From positions 248,001 through 312,000 of the forward strand of contig NZ_VVIW01000002.1 of assembly GCF_011682045.1 (NCBI RefSeq): a DNA stretch of 64,000 bases, given 5' to 3'. The position numbers and the translations under genes are program-made. The DNA comes from Massilia aquatica. GTDB taxonomy: Bacteria > Pseudomonadota > Gammaproteobacteria > Burkholderiales > Burkholderiaceae_D. The notes beneath the pieces are model-generated. The model was not told the DNA's origin, searched no databases, and was given only the letters and a program-made list of their open reading frames with translations. Positions 1 to 7,798 of the stretch are shown here, piece after piece (the stretch's first letter is position 1; each line of letters starts with the position of its first letter).

Positions 1-136
1 TGGCCAGCGCCGCCGGCGAATTGGCGACGGCGCGGAACATGTTCGGGGTGGCGCCAAAGGCGGCCTGGACCTGGTCGAGCAGGGGAGCGGCGTTGGCAGG
101 GGCTTGCTCGCGGGTGAGGAGGGCGATACGGGACAT
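1..136 (-). CDS. Carboxymuconolactone decarboxylase / AhpD-like protein (5' part only)
   Basis: Only the first 45 codons are inside the window; the gene runs off its left edge. The protein starts MSRIALLTREQAP and contains a PNMFRA segment, which is typical of the N-terminal helix of carboxymuconolactone-decarboxylase/alkylhydroperoxidase-fold proteins. The catalytic CxxC or His region would lie outside the window, so peroxidase activity cannot be judged. The start is supported by an AAAGGA ribosome site 6-7 bases upstream. A palindrome at 200-211 lies 64 bases upstream and also occurs in front of the marR-type gene, so the two are probably co-regulated. The family call comes from the N-terminus only. 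Confidence 0.6.
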   Translation of the reverse strand, partial: MSRIALLTREQAPANAAPLLDQVQAAFGATPNMFRAVANSPAALA

Positions 137-199
137 GGTGTTTCCTTTATAAACAGGCCGGTTGAGGAAATGAGAAGCGCGGCCTTGCTCGCTTCTCGG

Positions 200-211
200 T
201 AGGAGTCCTAA
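200..211. promoter_or_regulatory. Operator-like palindrome, copy 1 (TTAGGACTCCTA)
   Basis: An interrupted palindrome TAGGA-N-TCCTA sits between the marR-type gene and the downstream carboxymuconolactone-decarboxylase-like gene. The same 12-mer with one change lies upstream of the regulator itself (918-929). Seen on the minus strand, it directly follows an AT-rich TTTAAAT segment that could be a -10 region. MarR proteins bind short palindromes that overlap promoters, so autoregulation plus control of the neighbour is a reasonable inference. Confidence 0.55.
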
Positions 212-232
212 CTATTTAAAGCAAAAAAAAGT

Positions 233-886
233 TCAGGCGAACGCTTCCCAGTTGCGCCGTTCCGTCGCCGGGTCGGTCGCTTGATGCTCGGCGCAATCGA
301 TGCGCAAAAATGCAATCGGCAGGGGCGCCTTGACCAGGGCGCAGTGATGCGGCGCGGCGCTGCCGGGATTGACGTTGGCCTCGAAAAAGCGGCACGACAG
401 GCAAGCGCGCAGGGCAGGGAAGCGCTCGCTCTTTTGCAACTGCGCGATCAGCTTGAACAGGCCGACCAGCAACTGGTCCTTGACCTCGGCGTCGAGCGCG
501 GCGGCGGCATCGTCGGCAAAACCCAGGGCCGACATCATTTTCTCGACCATCGCCTTGCCCTGCCCGGTCAGCCACAGTGCGCTGGCGCGGCCATCGTCCT
601 CGGCACGGGCTTTGCGCACCAGGCCCTTGGCGACCAGGGCTGTGACCGAATCGCTGGCGCTGGCAGGCGACACCGACAACTGCGCGGCCAGCCACGACAG
701 GCGCACGCCCGTGCTGCGGTCTTTCAGCAGTTGCAAAATCTCGGCCTGGGTCGGATTGAGGTTTTCCGCCGTGGCGAACTCCCACATGCCGGCGCGCAGC
801 ACGCTCGACACGCGGCTGATCGCCACCACGATGCGCGCTGAAATATCCGGTGTGCCGTCCCACGGCGTTTCTAGTTTGATGTCCAT
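233..886 (-). CDS. MarR-family transcriptional regulator with C-terminal Cys/His motif
   Basis: A 217-residue protein. Residues about 15-145 form a MarR-type winged helix (LTQ-like recognition region around LSVSPASASDSV, wing around RAEDDGRAS). The last 60 residues extend beyond a typical MarR domain and hold a patterned set of ligands: CLSC, then HHC about 20 residues on, then DCAEH. This arrangement looks like a metal or redox site; that is inference. The gene lies upstream of, and in the same direction as, the carboxymuconolactone-decarboxylase-like gene. Both are preceded by the same palindrome, suggesting a small redox- or electrophile-responsive unit. The ligand is unknown. Confidence 0.85.
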   Translation of the reverse strand: MDIKLETPWDGTPDISARIVVAISRVSSVLRAGMWEFATAENLNPTQAEILQLLKDRSTGVRLSWLAAQLSVSPASASDSVTALVAKGLVRKARAEDDGRASALWLTGQGKAMVEKMMSALGFADDAAAALDAEVKDQLLVGLFKLIAQLQKSERFPALRACLSCRFFEANVNPGSAAPHHCALVKAPLPIAFLRIDCAEHQATDPATERRNWEAFA

Positions 887-917
887 GGAGGCATCTTAAC
901 ACGCCCAGGAATTAAAT

Positions 918-929
918 TAAGAGTCCTAA
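918..929. promoter_or_regulatory. Operator-like palindrome, copy 2 (TTAGGACTCTTA)
   Basis: This is one mismatch from the copy at 200-211 and lies 32 bases upstream of the MarR start codon, inside an AT-rich stretch. Position and sequence fit an autoregulatory MarR operator (inference). Confidence 0.55.
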
Positions 930-1033
930 GTAAATAGTTTGCTCATCAATCAGGTCGACATCGTGTTGCCGGGATTGCTAAGCAATAAATACAACAAGGT
1001 ATCAGCAAGCAAGCAGATTTCCTGAATTAAATT

Positions 1034-1061
1034 TTGATTGCCATATGAATATGCGTATATT
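1034..1061 (+). promoter_or_regulatory. Sigma70-type promoter for the first NHL lipoprotein
   Basis: TTGATT and TATATT are separated by 16 bases. The predicted transcript start (about 1068) lies downstream of the ATG at 1045, so it favours the ATG at 1093 as the true start of the gene. The -10 region is embedded in GTATATTGAC, which is also found in front of the second NHL gene. Confidence 0.55.
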
Positions 1062-1092
1062 GACCGACTTTCCCATTCACGAGAAGCCGACC

Positions 1093-3105
1093 ATGCATTC
1101 CGAGCGCGTCCACCCGTTTCCCCGTCGTTCCTCCTCCATCCTGTGCGCTGTGGCAATCCTGATCGCGTCCGCGCTTGGCGCGTGCGGCGGCGGCTCGGGT
1201 GGGTCGGCTCCCGCCAGCCCGGTACCGGCGACGCCCGGCCCGGTGACGCCAGCGCCGGGCGCGGCGCCATCGGCTAACGTGCTGGCCGGTGTGCAATCGG
1301 AGCTGCAGTTCCCGATCGGCATGGCCATGGACAAGGCCGGCAATATCCTGGTCATCGATGCCTCGACCCAGCTGATCCACAAGATCACGCCGCAGGGCGG
1401 CATGACGACCCTGGCCGGCTCGCGCATGGTGCACGGTTTCGCCGACGGCCAGGGCGACAAGGCCAGCTTCAGTTTCAACTACGAATCGCGCGCCATGGTC
1501 GATGCAGCGGGTAACCTGATCGTCACCGATACCTGCAACAATACGGTGCGCCGCATCACGCCGGAAGGGCTGGTTTCGACGGTGGCGGGCACACAACGCG
1601 CCAACTGCATTCCCTACACGTCGCAGGCGTATATCTACAGCGGCGACACGCGCGGCACGCTGAGCCGGCCGGGCGGTATCGCGCTCGACGCGAATGGCGA
1701 TTACCTGGTGCTCTCGGCCGATGCGATCGTGCAGCGCATTACCCCGGCAGGACAAGTGAGCGCGATCAAGTGGGCCATTGACAGTGCTTCCACGTCGCAA
1801 CTCGGGCGTGCGACCAACATCGCGACCGGCAAGGATGGCGTCGTGTATGCCAGCGACGCCTCCCGCATCTACCGCATCACCAATGGCGTAGCGCGCTTCA
1901 TCGCCGGCGGCCCTCCCGCTAACGGTTCGCGTGACGGGCAGGGCGCCGCCGCCGGCTTTTCGAGAATCAACGGACTCGCGCTCGATGCGTCCGGCAATCT
2001 GTACATCACCCAGGGCGGCGCGGTGCGCAAGATGACGCCGGACGGCCTGGTCACGACGGTGGCGGGAAACCACGTCGGCCCCTTGGTCGCGCGCGATGGG
2101 AGCGTGGCCAGCGCCACCTTCAATACGGTTGGCAGCATGGCGTTCGATGCACAGGGCGTGCTGACCATGGTCGATGTCGGGGCCGACGCCGTGCGCCAGC
2201 TCTCGCCACAGGGCGCGGTCAGCACGCTGGCCGCCACGCCGCTGGCAGCCGGTGAGCAGGACGGTGTCGGCGCGCTCGCGCGCTTTGGCGGCATCGGACA
2301 AAGCGCGGTCGACTCGAAGGGCAATTTCTACCTGGCGGAGCCGGACCGCGCCGTGGTGCGCAGGGTCGGCCCGGACGGCGCGGCCACGGTGTTTGCGGGC
2401 ATTCCCGGCACCAGGAACGAGGCGAGCGCAACCGCCTTGCGCGCCGACGCGCTGTACTATCCGACCGCCGTTGCCGTTGACGCCAGGGATGCGGTGTACG
2501 TAGCCGACGGCCAGCGCGTGCTCAAGTTCGAGGGCGGCGTCATGCGCACCATTTCATCGGAAAGGATCGGGAACGTCACCCACATCGCCGTCGACGCGGA
2601 TGGCAATCTTGCGCTGGCGGCGTATTCGGAAGTCATCCTGATGTCAGCCGACGGCAAGATCGTGCGCCGCATCGACTACAAGGATGTGGCGCCGCAGGCA
2701 ATGGAAGAGCGCCGCAGCGTTTCTGGTATCTGGGCTGCCAGCGTCGCATTCGACCGCAACGGCAATCTGTACCTGGCCGATCTCGATCATGGCGTGATCC
2801 TCAAGGGGGGCAAGAGCGGCGCGTTTACCCTGTTTGCGGGGACGCCGAACGCCACTGGCCAGCGCGACGGACCAGCGCGTACCGGGCTGATCGGATTTTA
2901 CTCTGGCCCGCAAATGGCGTTTGCGCCGGATGGCGATATGTATTTGAGCGGTAACGGCAAGGTACGCAAGATCGCGCCCGACGGCACGATCTCGACGCCG
3001 GCGCTGGCGTGGGGGCTGGCGAATATCGGCAGCGTTTCCTACGGTAATGGCAAGCTGATGGGAATGGCGGGCCACGCGGTGGTCTTCGCACCGCTGCCGC
3101 GATAA
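1093..3105 (+). CDS. NHL-repeat beta-propeller lipoprotein (paralogue 1)
   Basis: A 670-residue predicted lipoprotein. A positively charged N-terminus and hydrophobic segment end in a lipobox (L-G-A-C, Cys31) followed by a Gly/Ser/Pro-rich tether, so it is probably anchored in a membrane and faces the periplasm or the cell surface. The rest is a run of NHL-type repeats with units such as GIAxDANGDYLV and GNLYLADL, plus VSTVAG/FAG strands, expected to fold as one or two beta-propellers. Function and ligand are unknown; NHL propellers usually bind other molecules. The start at 1093 is preferred over 1045 because a GAGAAG ribosome site and a promoter fit only the former. It is followed by a paralogue at 3259. 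Confidence 0.85.
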   Translation: MHSERVHPFPRRSSSILCAVAILIASALGACGGGSGGSAPASPVPATPGPVTPAPGAAPSANVLAGVQSELQFPIGMAMDKAGNILVIDASTQLIHKITPQGGMTTLAGSRMVHGFADGQGDKASFSFNYESRAMVDAAGNLIVTDTCNNTVRRITPEGLVSTVAGTQRANCIPYTSQAYIYSGDTRGTLSRPGGIALDANGDYLVLSADAIVQRITPAGQVSAIKWAIDSASTSQLGRATNIATGKDGVVYASDASRIYRITNGVARFIAGGPPANGSRDGQGAAAGFSRINGLALDASGNLYITQGGAVRKMTPDGLVTTVAGNHVGPLVARDGSVASATFNTVGSMAFDAQGVLTMVDVGADAVRQLSPQGAVSTLAATPLAAGEQDGVGALARFGGIGQSAVDSKGNFYLAEPDRAVVRRVGPDGAATVFAGIPGTRNEASATALRADALYYPTAVAVDARDAVYVADGQRVLKFEGGVMRTISSERIGNVTHIAVDADGNLALAAYSEVILMSADGKIVRRIDYKDVAPQAMEERRSVSGIWAASVAFDRNGNLYLADLDHGVILKGGKSGAFTLFAGTPNATGQRDGPARTGLIGFYSGPQMAFAPDGDMYLSGNGKVRKIAPDGTISTPALAWGLANIGSVSYGNGKLMGMAGHAVVFAPLPR

Positions 3106-3116
3106 GGCGAGCCCGG

Positions 3117-3142
3117 CAAACCGGCGGCGCAGCGGCGGTTTG
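3117..3142 (+). terminator. Possible hairpin after NHL gene 1
   Basis: A 7-bp stem (CAAACCG/CGGTTTG) lies 11 bases after the stop codon. There is no T run, so it may only protect the 3' end or serve as a weak terminator. Confidence 0.3.
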
Positions 3143-3199
3143 TCGGCAACGCTTGAACGGGGCGAGGGTGAGGGCGCATGCGCTGCCGCCCCGCAGCGC

Positions 3200-3229
3200 T
3201 TGCTTCGGACGCGGCTTGGCGGGTATATT
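3200..3229 (+). promoter_or_regulatory. Sigma70-type promoter for the second NHL lipoprotein
   Basis: TTGCTT and TATATT are 18 bases apart and end 29 bases before the ATG at 3259. The GTATATTGAC core matches the promoter of the paralogue at 1034-1061, suggesting that the duplication included the control region. Confidence 0.5.
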
Positions 3230-3258
3230 GACGCTCCTCCCGCTTTCCCGCCGATCCT

Positions 3259-5286
3259 ATGCCACATGACTTGCCGTTTCCCTTGAGCACCGCCTTGCGC
3301 CGCAGCGCCGCCTTGCTTTCCTGCGTGTTGTTCACGGCCTGCGGCGGCGGATCGGGCGGTTCAAGTCCCGCGCCGGGCACACCGGCGCCGACCCCGGACG
3401 TCAAGCCCGTCGCCGCCAAATGCGGCCCCGGCGTGACCGACTACGTGGCCACCGGCGACGCTGACATGGCCGCGCTCGGCATCACCTGCATGCAGTCCGT
3501 ACGGGCCGGCAAGGAAACCGTGCTGCAGATTCCGAACGGCATGGCGATCGACAAGGCCGGCAACACCTACGTGCTCGACCGCGCCAAGCAGGTCATCTTC
3601 AAACTCACGCCGTCTGGCGCGATGTCGGTGCTGGCCGGTTCGATCGCCCGCTACGGCAGCGACGACGGCGCCGGCAGCGCGGCCAGCTTCAATTTCAATC
3701 ACCTGTCGCGCCTGATCGTCGATCGCGCCGGCGATCTGATCGTGACCGACACCTGCAACAATACCCTGCGCAAGATCACGCCGGCCGGCGTGGTCAGCAC
3801 CCTGGCCGGGACGGTCGAGGCGGTCTGCCAGTCCGGCACCGGGCGCATTGGCAGTGGCGACGGCGCCGGTGCGCAAGCGTTTTTCGACCGTCCGGCCGAG
3901 ATCGCGCTCGATGTCAATGGCGACTACCTCGTGCTGGAATACGCCGGCATCCGGCGCGTCACGCCAGCCGGCGTGGTCAGCCGCGTGACGTGGACCCGCA
4001 ATCCGGCCGAACAGCGGGAAATGCGGCGCCCGAGCCGGATTGCCGTCACCAGCGACGGAACGCTGTATGTGTCCGAATTCACCCGGATTTACCGCATCGC
4101 CGGCGGCGTCGCGACCTTTGTTGCAGGTGGAAATTCCGGCTCGGCGCGCGACGGGGTCGGCGCCGGGGCCGTGCTGGTGGCGCCGCGCGCCATGGTGGCC
4201 GATGCGGCTGGCGACATTTATGTCAGCGATGTCGACCTGTTGCGCAAGGTCACTCCCGGCGGGGTGGTCACCACCGTGGCCGGCAACAGCGCCGGCGGCG
4301 CGGTGCGCGACGGCAGCGGCGCCAATGCCCGCTTTTCTTATCTCGGCCCGCTGCTCATGGCGGCCTCGGGCAATATCGTTGCGCTCGACAGTGGCGCGCC
4401 GTCGATCCGCATCGTGACTCCGGCTGGCGTCGTCACTACCTCGGCCGCGACAGCGGTGGCCAGCGGCAGCGTGGACGGCAAGGGCACCTCGGCGCGCTTG
4501 AACCGGCAAGACGGTACGGCGGCCGATGCGGCCGGCAATCTGTACATTGCCGACCACGCCACCAACCTGGTGCGCATGGTCAGCCCCGACGGCACGGTCA
4601 GCGTGTTTGCCGGCAACGGCATGAAGGGCGCGACCTTCAGTCAGCCCTACAGCATTGCGATCAGCCCGAACGGCGCCGTCTACGTGGCCGACAACGACCA
4701 TATCGTCAGGATCGAGCGCGGCGCGACCACGATCGTGCAGTCGTACACGCCGCAAACCAACGATGTCCTCGATATCGCCGTCGATGCCGAAGAAAACCTG
4801 GCCATCGCCGGCTCCGCCGCGGTACGCCAGGTGTCGCCATCGGGCAAGGTGACCGAGCTGATCGTCGATGTCGGCTACGGCCGCGACGGCCTGGACGACA
4901 GGTCCCTGCGTCCGGCCAGTATCGCCTACGACCGCCCGGGCAATCTGTACGTGGCCGACGCGGCCAGCGTGGCCATCTACAAATTGAACAAGGCCGGCAC
5001 CCTGAGCCGCTTCGCCGGTTCGCCGTTCTGGATGGGCGACCTCGATGGCCCGGCCGGCAACGCCATGCTGGGTTTCCACGGCAATACCGAGATGGCGTTC
5101 GCGCCGAATGGCGATATGTACCTGAGCGGGCAGGGCTTGCTGCGCAAGGTCAAGCCGGACGGCACCGTCTCGACCCCGGCGCTGGCCTGGGGCAAGCCGG
5201 TGCCGGGCGGGATCGCCATCGGCAGTGGCATGCTGATCGGCGTGACTTCGTACGCGGTGGTGCAGGCGCCGCTGCCGGCCGACTGA
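3259..5286 (+). CDS. NHL-repeat beta-propeller lipoprotein (paralogue 2)
   Basis: A 675-residue lipoprotein with the same plan as the gene at 1093: signal peptide, lipobox (L-F-T-A-C, Cys28), GGGSGG tether and Pro-rich spacer, then NHL repeats. Several blocks are nearly identical between the two proteins (for example VTDTCNNT and STPALAWG near the C-terminus), so they arose by tandem duplication and then diverged. A segment of about 25 residues after the tether that contains two Cys (CGPGV and ITCMQ) is absent from paralogue 1 and could form a disulfide. Function is unknown. It has its own promoter at 3200-3229. Confidence 0.85.
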   Translation: MPHDLPFPLSTALRRSAALLSCVLFTACGGGSGGSSPAPGTPAPTPDVKPVAAKCGPGVTDYVATGDADMAALGITCMQSVRAGKETVLQIPNGMAIDKAGNTYVLDRAKQVIFKLTPSGAMSVLAGSIARYGSDDGAGSAASFNFNHLSRLIVDRAGDLIVTDTCNNTLRKITPAGVVSTLAGTVEAVCQSGTGRIGSGDGAGAQAFFDRPAEIALDVNGDYLVLEYAGIRRVTPAGVVSRVTWTRNPAEQREMRRPSRIAVTSDGTLYVSEFTRIYRIAGGVATFVAGGNSGSARDGVGAGAVLVAPRAMVADAAGDIYVSDVDLLRKVTPGGVVTTVAGNSAGGAVRDGSGANARFSYLGPLLMAASGNIVALDSGAPSIRIVTPAGVVTTSAATAVASGSVDGKGTSARLNRQDGTAADAAGNLYIADHATNLVRMVSPDGTVSVFAGNGMKGATFSQPYSIAISPNGAVYVADNDHIVRIERGATTIVQSYTPQTNDVLDIAVDAEENLAIAGSAAVRQVSPSGKVTELIVDVGYGRDGLDDRSLRPASIAYDRPGNLYVADAASVAIYKLNKAGTLSRFAGSPFWMGDLDGPAGNAMLGFHGNTEMAFAPNGDMYLSGQGLLRKVKPDGTVSTPALAWGKPVPGGIAIGSGMLIGVTSYAVVQAPLPAD

Positions 5287-5290
5287 GCCG

Positions 5291-6322
5291 TCACTCGCCC
5301 TGGCGGCTACCCTTGCGATAGTCGGAAGGGCTGCTACCGGTCCAATGTTTGAATGCGCGGCAAAAGCCTGTGGCGTCGGAAAAGCCCAGGTCGAAGGCCA
5401 GCGCCGCCACGCTGGTGTTGGAGTTCGTGAGCCGATGAACGGCAATATCGCGCCGCAGGCCATCTTTCACCGACTGGAAATGGGTGCCTTCCCCGGCCAA
5501 TCGGCGGTTGATCGTGCGCACCGAGGTATGCAAGCCCTGCGCCAGGCCCTGTATGGTCAGCCGCTGCGCCATGTTTTGCTCAAGATATTCCCGTGTCCTG
5601 GCCGCCATCGAGGCGCGCTGCAGCGTGCTGAAGGTCCAGTCTTCCGGCGCGCGTTTCAGGAATGCCCATAGTTCGTGTTTCTCGCGTTTGAACGCCCCGG
5701 CGCAGTCCTGGTAGGCGAAGTAGATGCTCGTCATGCCGGCATCGAAGCGTACTTCGCCGGGGTAGAGAAAGGCATAGTCCTCCACATGCCTGGGCCTGGC
5801 GAAGCGGAATTCGACCGCGTGCAGGATGATCTCCCTGCCCAGCAGCCAGGAGGCGATGCCGTGAATGAGCTTCATCATCAACTCGTGCCCAAGCGGCGTG
5901 ACGTGCGTGCCAGCCGTTCTTTCCACGAGCGCCAGCCGTACCAGATTGTTTTTGGTTGAAATCTGCAGCCGGTAATCGTCGAGCAGCAGATTCCAGAAGC
6001 GCACGAAACGATTCAAGGCGACCAGCACCGTCGGCGCATCCAGCAGGCTGAGCATGAGGTATTTCAGCGTGCCGGTGCGAATCGGCCGCGACCACAATCC
6101 CAGCATTTCGTCGTCGAGCGAGGCCGCCACTGTCCGGTACAGCGCAACGTATTGCTGGCGCGTCAGCCGTGCATCGGGCTGGTCGAGAAGCGAGTGCGGG
6201 ATCGCGGCGCTCGCGAGGACCTGTGCCGCCACCTTGGCGCCATGACGGGTGCGCACGCAGTGCAGCATCCCGTGCAGGAAGTGGGACGAGACGGTCAGGG
6301 CACTTTGCCAGGATAGCTTCAT
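5291..6322 (-). CDS. AraC-family regulator with AraC-type N-terminal ligand domain
   Basis: A 343-residue regulator. Residues about 20-210 match the AraC/OruR-like N-terminal domain seen in regulators of lipid and amino-acid catabolism (segments such as LLDQPDARL and FAYQDC). The last 100 residues are the double helix-turn-helix, with a conserved second half (AALAFDLGFSDATGFCRAFKHWTG). It is divergent from the fabF-type gene at 6501, and the gap between them holds a repeated 14-mer suited to be its operator. Control of that ketosynthase is the likely role (inference). The 3' end faces the NHL gene with only 4 bases between them. Confidence 0.85.
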   Translation of the reverse strand: MKLSWQSALTVSSHFLHGMLHCVRTRHGAKVAAQVLASAAIPHSLLDQPDARLTRQQYVALYRTVAASLDDEMLGLWSRPIRTGTLKYLMLSLLDAPTVLVALNRFVRFWNLLLDDYRLQISTKNNLVRLALVERTAGTHVTPLGHELMMKLIHGIASWLLGREIILHAVEFRFARPRHVEDYAFLYPGEVRFDAGMTSIYFAYQDCAGAFKREKHELWAFLKRAPEDWTFSTLQRASMAARTREYLEQNMAQRLTIQGLAQGLHTSVRTINRRLAGEGTHFQSVKDGLRRDIAVHRLTNSNTSVAALAFDLGFSDATGFCRAFKHWTGSSPSDYRKGSRQGE

Positions 6323-6333
6323 AGTCCATCATT

Positions 6334-6457
6334 ATGGCGTATTTTGCATATTCGTTGGCGCGATGTGCCAATCTTTCCTCTGGCATCGCCCTATACTGAG
6401 CGCCAGATTCCAGCGCCGCGCTTCCCTGCGCGCGTGCCGCCGCATGGCGTATTTTGC
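6334..6457. promoter_or_regulatory. Divergent control region with two copies of ATGGCGTATTTTGC
   Basis: The perfect 14-mer ATGGCGTATTTTGC occurs at 6334-6347 and 6444-6457, exactly 110 bp apart and in the same orientation, flanking a good -10 (TATACT, 6392-6397) with a poor -35. A looser inverted repeat TGCCA/TGGCA lies between them (about 6366-6385). Two direct sites around a promoter with a weak -35 fit activation by the adjacent AraC regulator (inference). Confidence 0.5.
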
Positions 6458-6500
6458 CAATCCTGTCTGCATATTTTCATTGTTAAACGAGGAGTCTGGT

Positions 6501-7769
6501 TTGAGTACAAGACGTATTGTCGTTACTGGCATGGGCATCGTGTCGCCCCTGGGCTGCGGAGTCGAGACCGTCTGGCGCCGTCTTCTGGACGGGCAATCGG
6601 GATTGCTGGCGCTGCCCGAGGACATGACGGAATCAATCGCAGCCAAGGTCGCCGGCGTGGTGCCGGACCTGACCCCGGAGCGCCCATGGGGATTCGATCC
6701 GGCCGTCGCTGTCGAGCCCAAGGACCACAAGAAAATGGACCGCTTCACCCTGTTTGCCATGGCCGCCGCGCAGGAGGCCTTGCGGCAAGCCGGCTGGCAG
6801 CCCGGCACCGACAGCGCGCGCGAACGCACGGCCACCATTGTCGGCTCGGGCGTGGGCGGATTCGGCGCCATCGTGGAGGCCGTGCGGACCACCGATGGGC
6901 GCGGGCCGAAGCGGCTGTCGCCATTCACCGTCCCCAGTTTCCTGGCCAATATGGCCGCCGGTCACATTTCGATCCGCCACGGCTTTCGTGGCCCGCTCGG
7001 GGCGCCGGTGACCGCGTGCGCCGCCAGTGCCCAGGCCATCGGCGACGCCGCGCGCCTGATTCGCTCGGGCGAGGCCGATATCGCCGTGTGCGGTGGCGCC
7101 GAGGCCTGCATCGACCGCGTCAGTTTCGGGGCGTTTGCCGCTGCCAGGACCATGTCCACCGGCTTCAATGACGACCCGGCCAGGGCATCGCGGCCATTCG
7201 ATCTGGCGCGCGACGGTTTTGTGATGGGGGAGGGCGCCGGCATGCTGGTCATCGAAGAACTGGAGCACGCGCGGCGCCGCGGCGCCACGCCGATTGCCGA
7301 ACTGCTGGGCTATGGCACCAGCGCCGACGCCTATCACATGACCTCGCCGCCCGAGGATGGGGCCGGCGGACGGCGCGCCATGGAACTGGCGATCCGGCAA
7401 GCCGGGTTGTCGCCGGAAGACATCGGGCACGTGAACGCGCATGCGACCTCCACCCCGGTGGGCGACGCCAGCGAGCTGGCCGCCATCAAGGCGATTTTTG
7501 GCGCCGGGCGCGGTCCCGCCGTCTCGGCCACCAAGTCGGCCACCGGGCATTTGCTGGGGGCCGCTGGCGGGGTGGAAGCGATCTTCACCGTGCTGGCGCT
7601 GCGCGACCAGATGGCGCCGCCGACATTGAACCTGGAGCAGCCGGATCCGGCCGCGCAAGGGATCGACATCGTCAGCGGATCCGCGCGCAAGATTGCGACG
7701 GACTATGCCATGTCGAACGGCTTCGGTTTCGGCGGCGTGAACGCCAGCCTGGTATTCGGCCGGCTTTGA
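6501..7769 (+). CDS. Beta-ketoacyl-ACP synthase II (FabF type)
   Basis: A 422-residue condensing enzyme that joins malonyl-ACP to an acyl chain. The catalytic triad is complete: Cys173 (TACAAS), His314 (NAHATSTP) and His350 (GHLLGAAG). The open frame extends upstream, but homology begins with TRRIVVTGMG, and a TTG codon at 6501 preceded by GAGGAG gives the usual FabF length. The gene stands alone, with no acpP, fabD, fabG or tRNA-linked fab genes nearby, and is divergent from an AraC regulator. It is therefore probably a conditionally expressed accessory synthase and not the housekeeping one (inference). Confidence 0.9.
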   Translation: MSTRRIVVTGMGIVSPLGCGVETVWRRLLDGQSGLLALPEDMTESIAAKVAGVVPDLTPERPWGFDPAVAVEPKDHKKMDRFTLFAMAAAQEALRQAGWQPGTDSARERTATIVGSGVGGFGAIVEAVRTTDGRGPKRLSPFTVPSFLANMAAGHISIRHGFRGPLGAPVTACAASAQAIGDAARLIRSGEADIAVCGGAEACIDRVSFGAFAAARTMSTGFNDDPARASRPFDLARDGFVMGEGAGMLVIEELEHARRRGATPIAELLGYGTSADAYHMTSPPEDGAGGRRAMELAIRQAGLSPEDIGHVNAHATSTPVGDASELAAIKAIFGAGRGPAVSATKSATGHLLGAAGGVEAIFTVLALRDQMAPPTLNLEQPDPAAQGIDIVSGSARKIATDYAMSNGFGFGGVNASLVFGRL

Positions 7770-7775
7770 CCGGAC

Positions 7776-7798
7776 AGAGCGGTGTTGCCGGCCGCTCT
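7776..7798. terminator. Hairpin between convergent fabF-type gene and lpxH
   Basis: A 7-bp stem (AGAGCGG/CCGCTCT) with a 9-base loop lies in the 28-base gap between two convergent genes. There is no T run on either strand, so a role in bidirectional termination is only possible. Confidence 0.35.

Noticed and set aside
1045-1092. Start of the first NHL gene at the upstream ATG
   Set aside because: The predicted promoter -10 (1056-1061) lies downstream of that ATG, and the signal peptide is well placed only from 1093.
3361-5463. Long open frames antisense to the NHL, cphA, kinase and phospholipase genes
   Set aside because: They are the usual antisense frames of high-GC codon use; they lack ribosome sites and have biased Arg/Ala/Gly composition without homology.
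6249-6500. Upstream extension of the ketosynthase frame by 84 codons
   Set aside because: It crosses the divergent AraC start and the operator repeats, has no homology, and a TTG with a good ribosome site at 6501 gives the normal FabF start.
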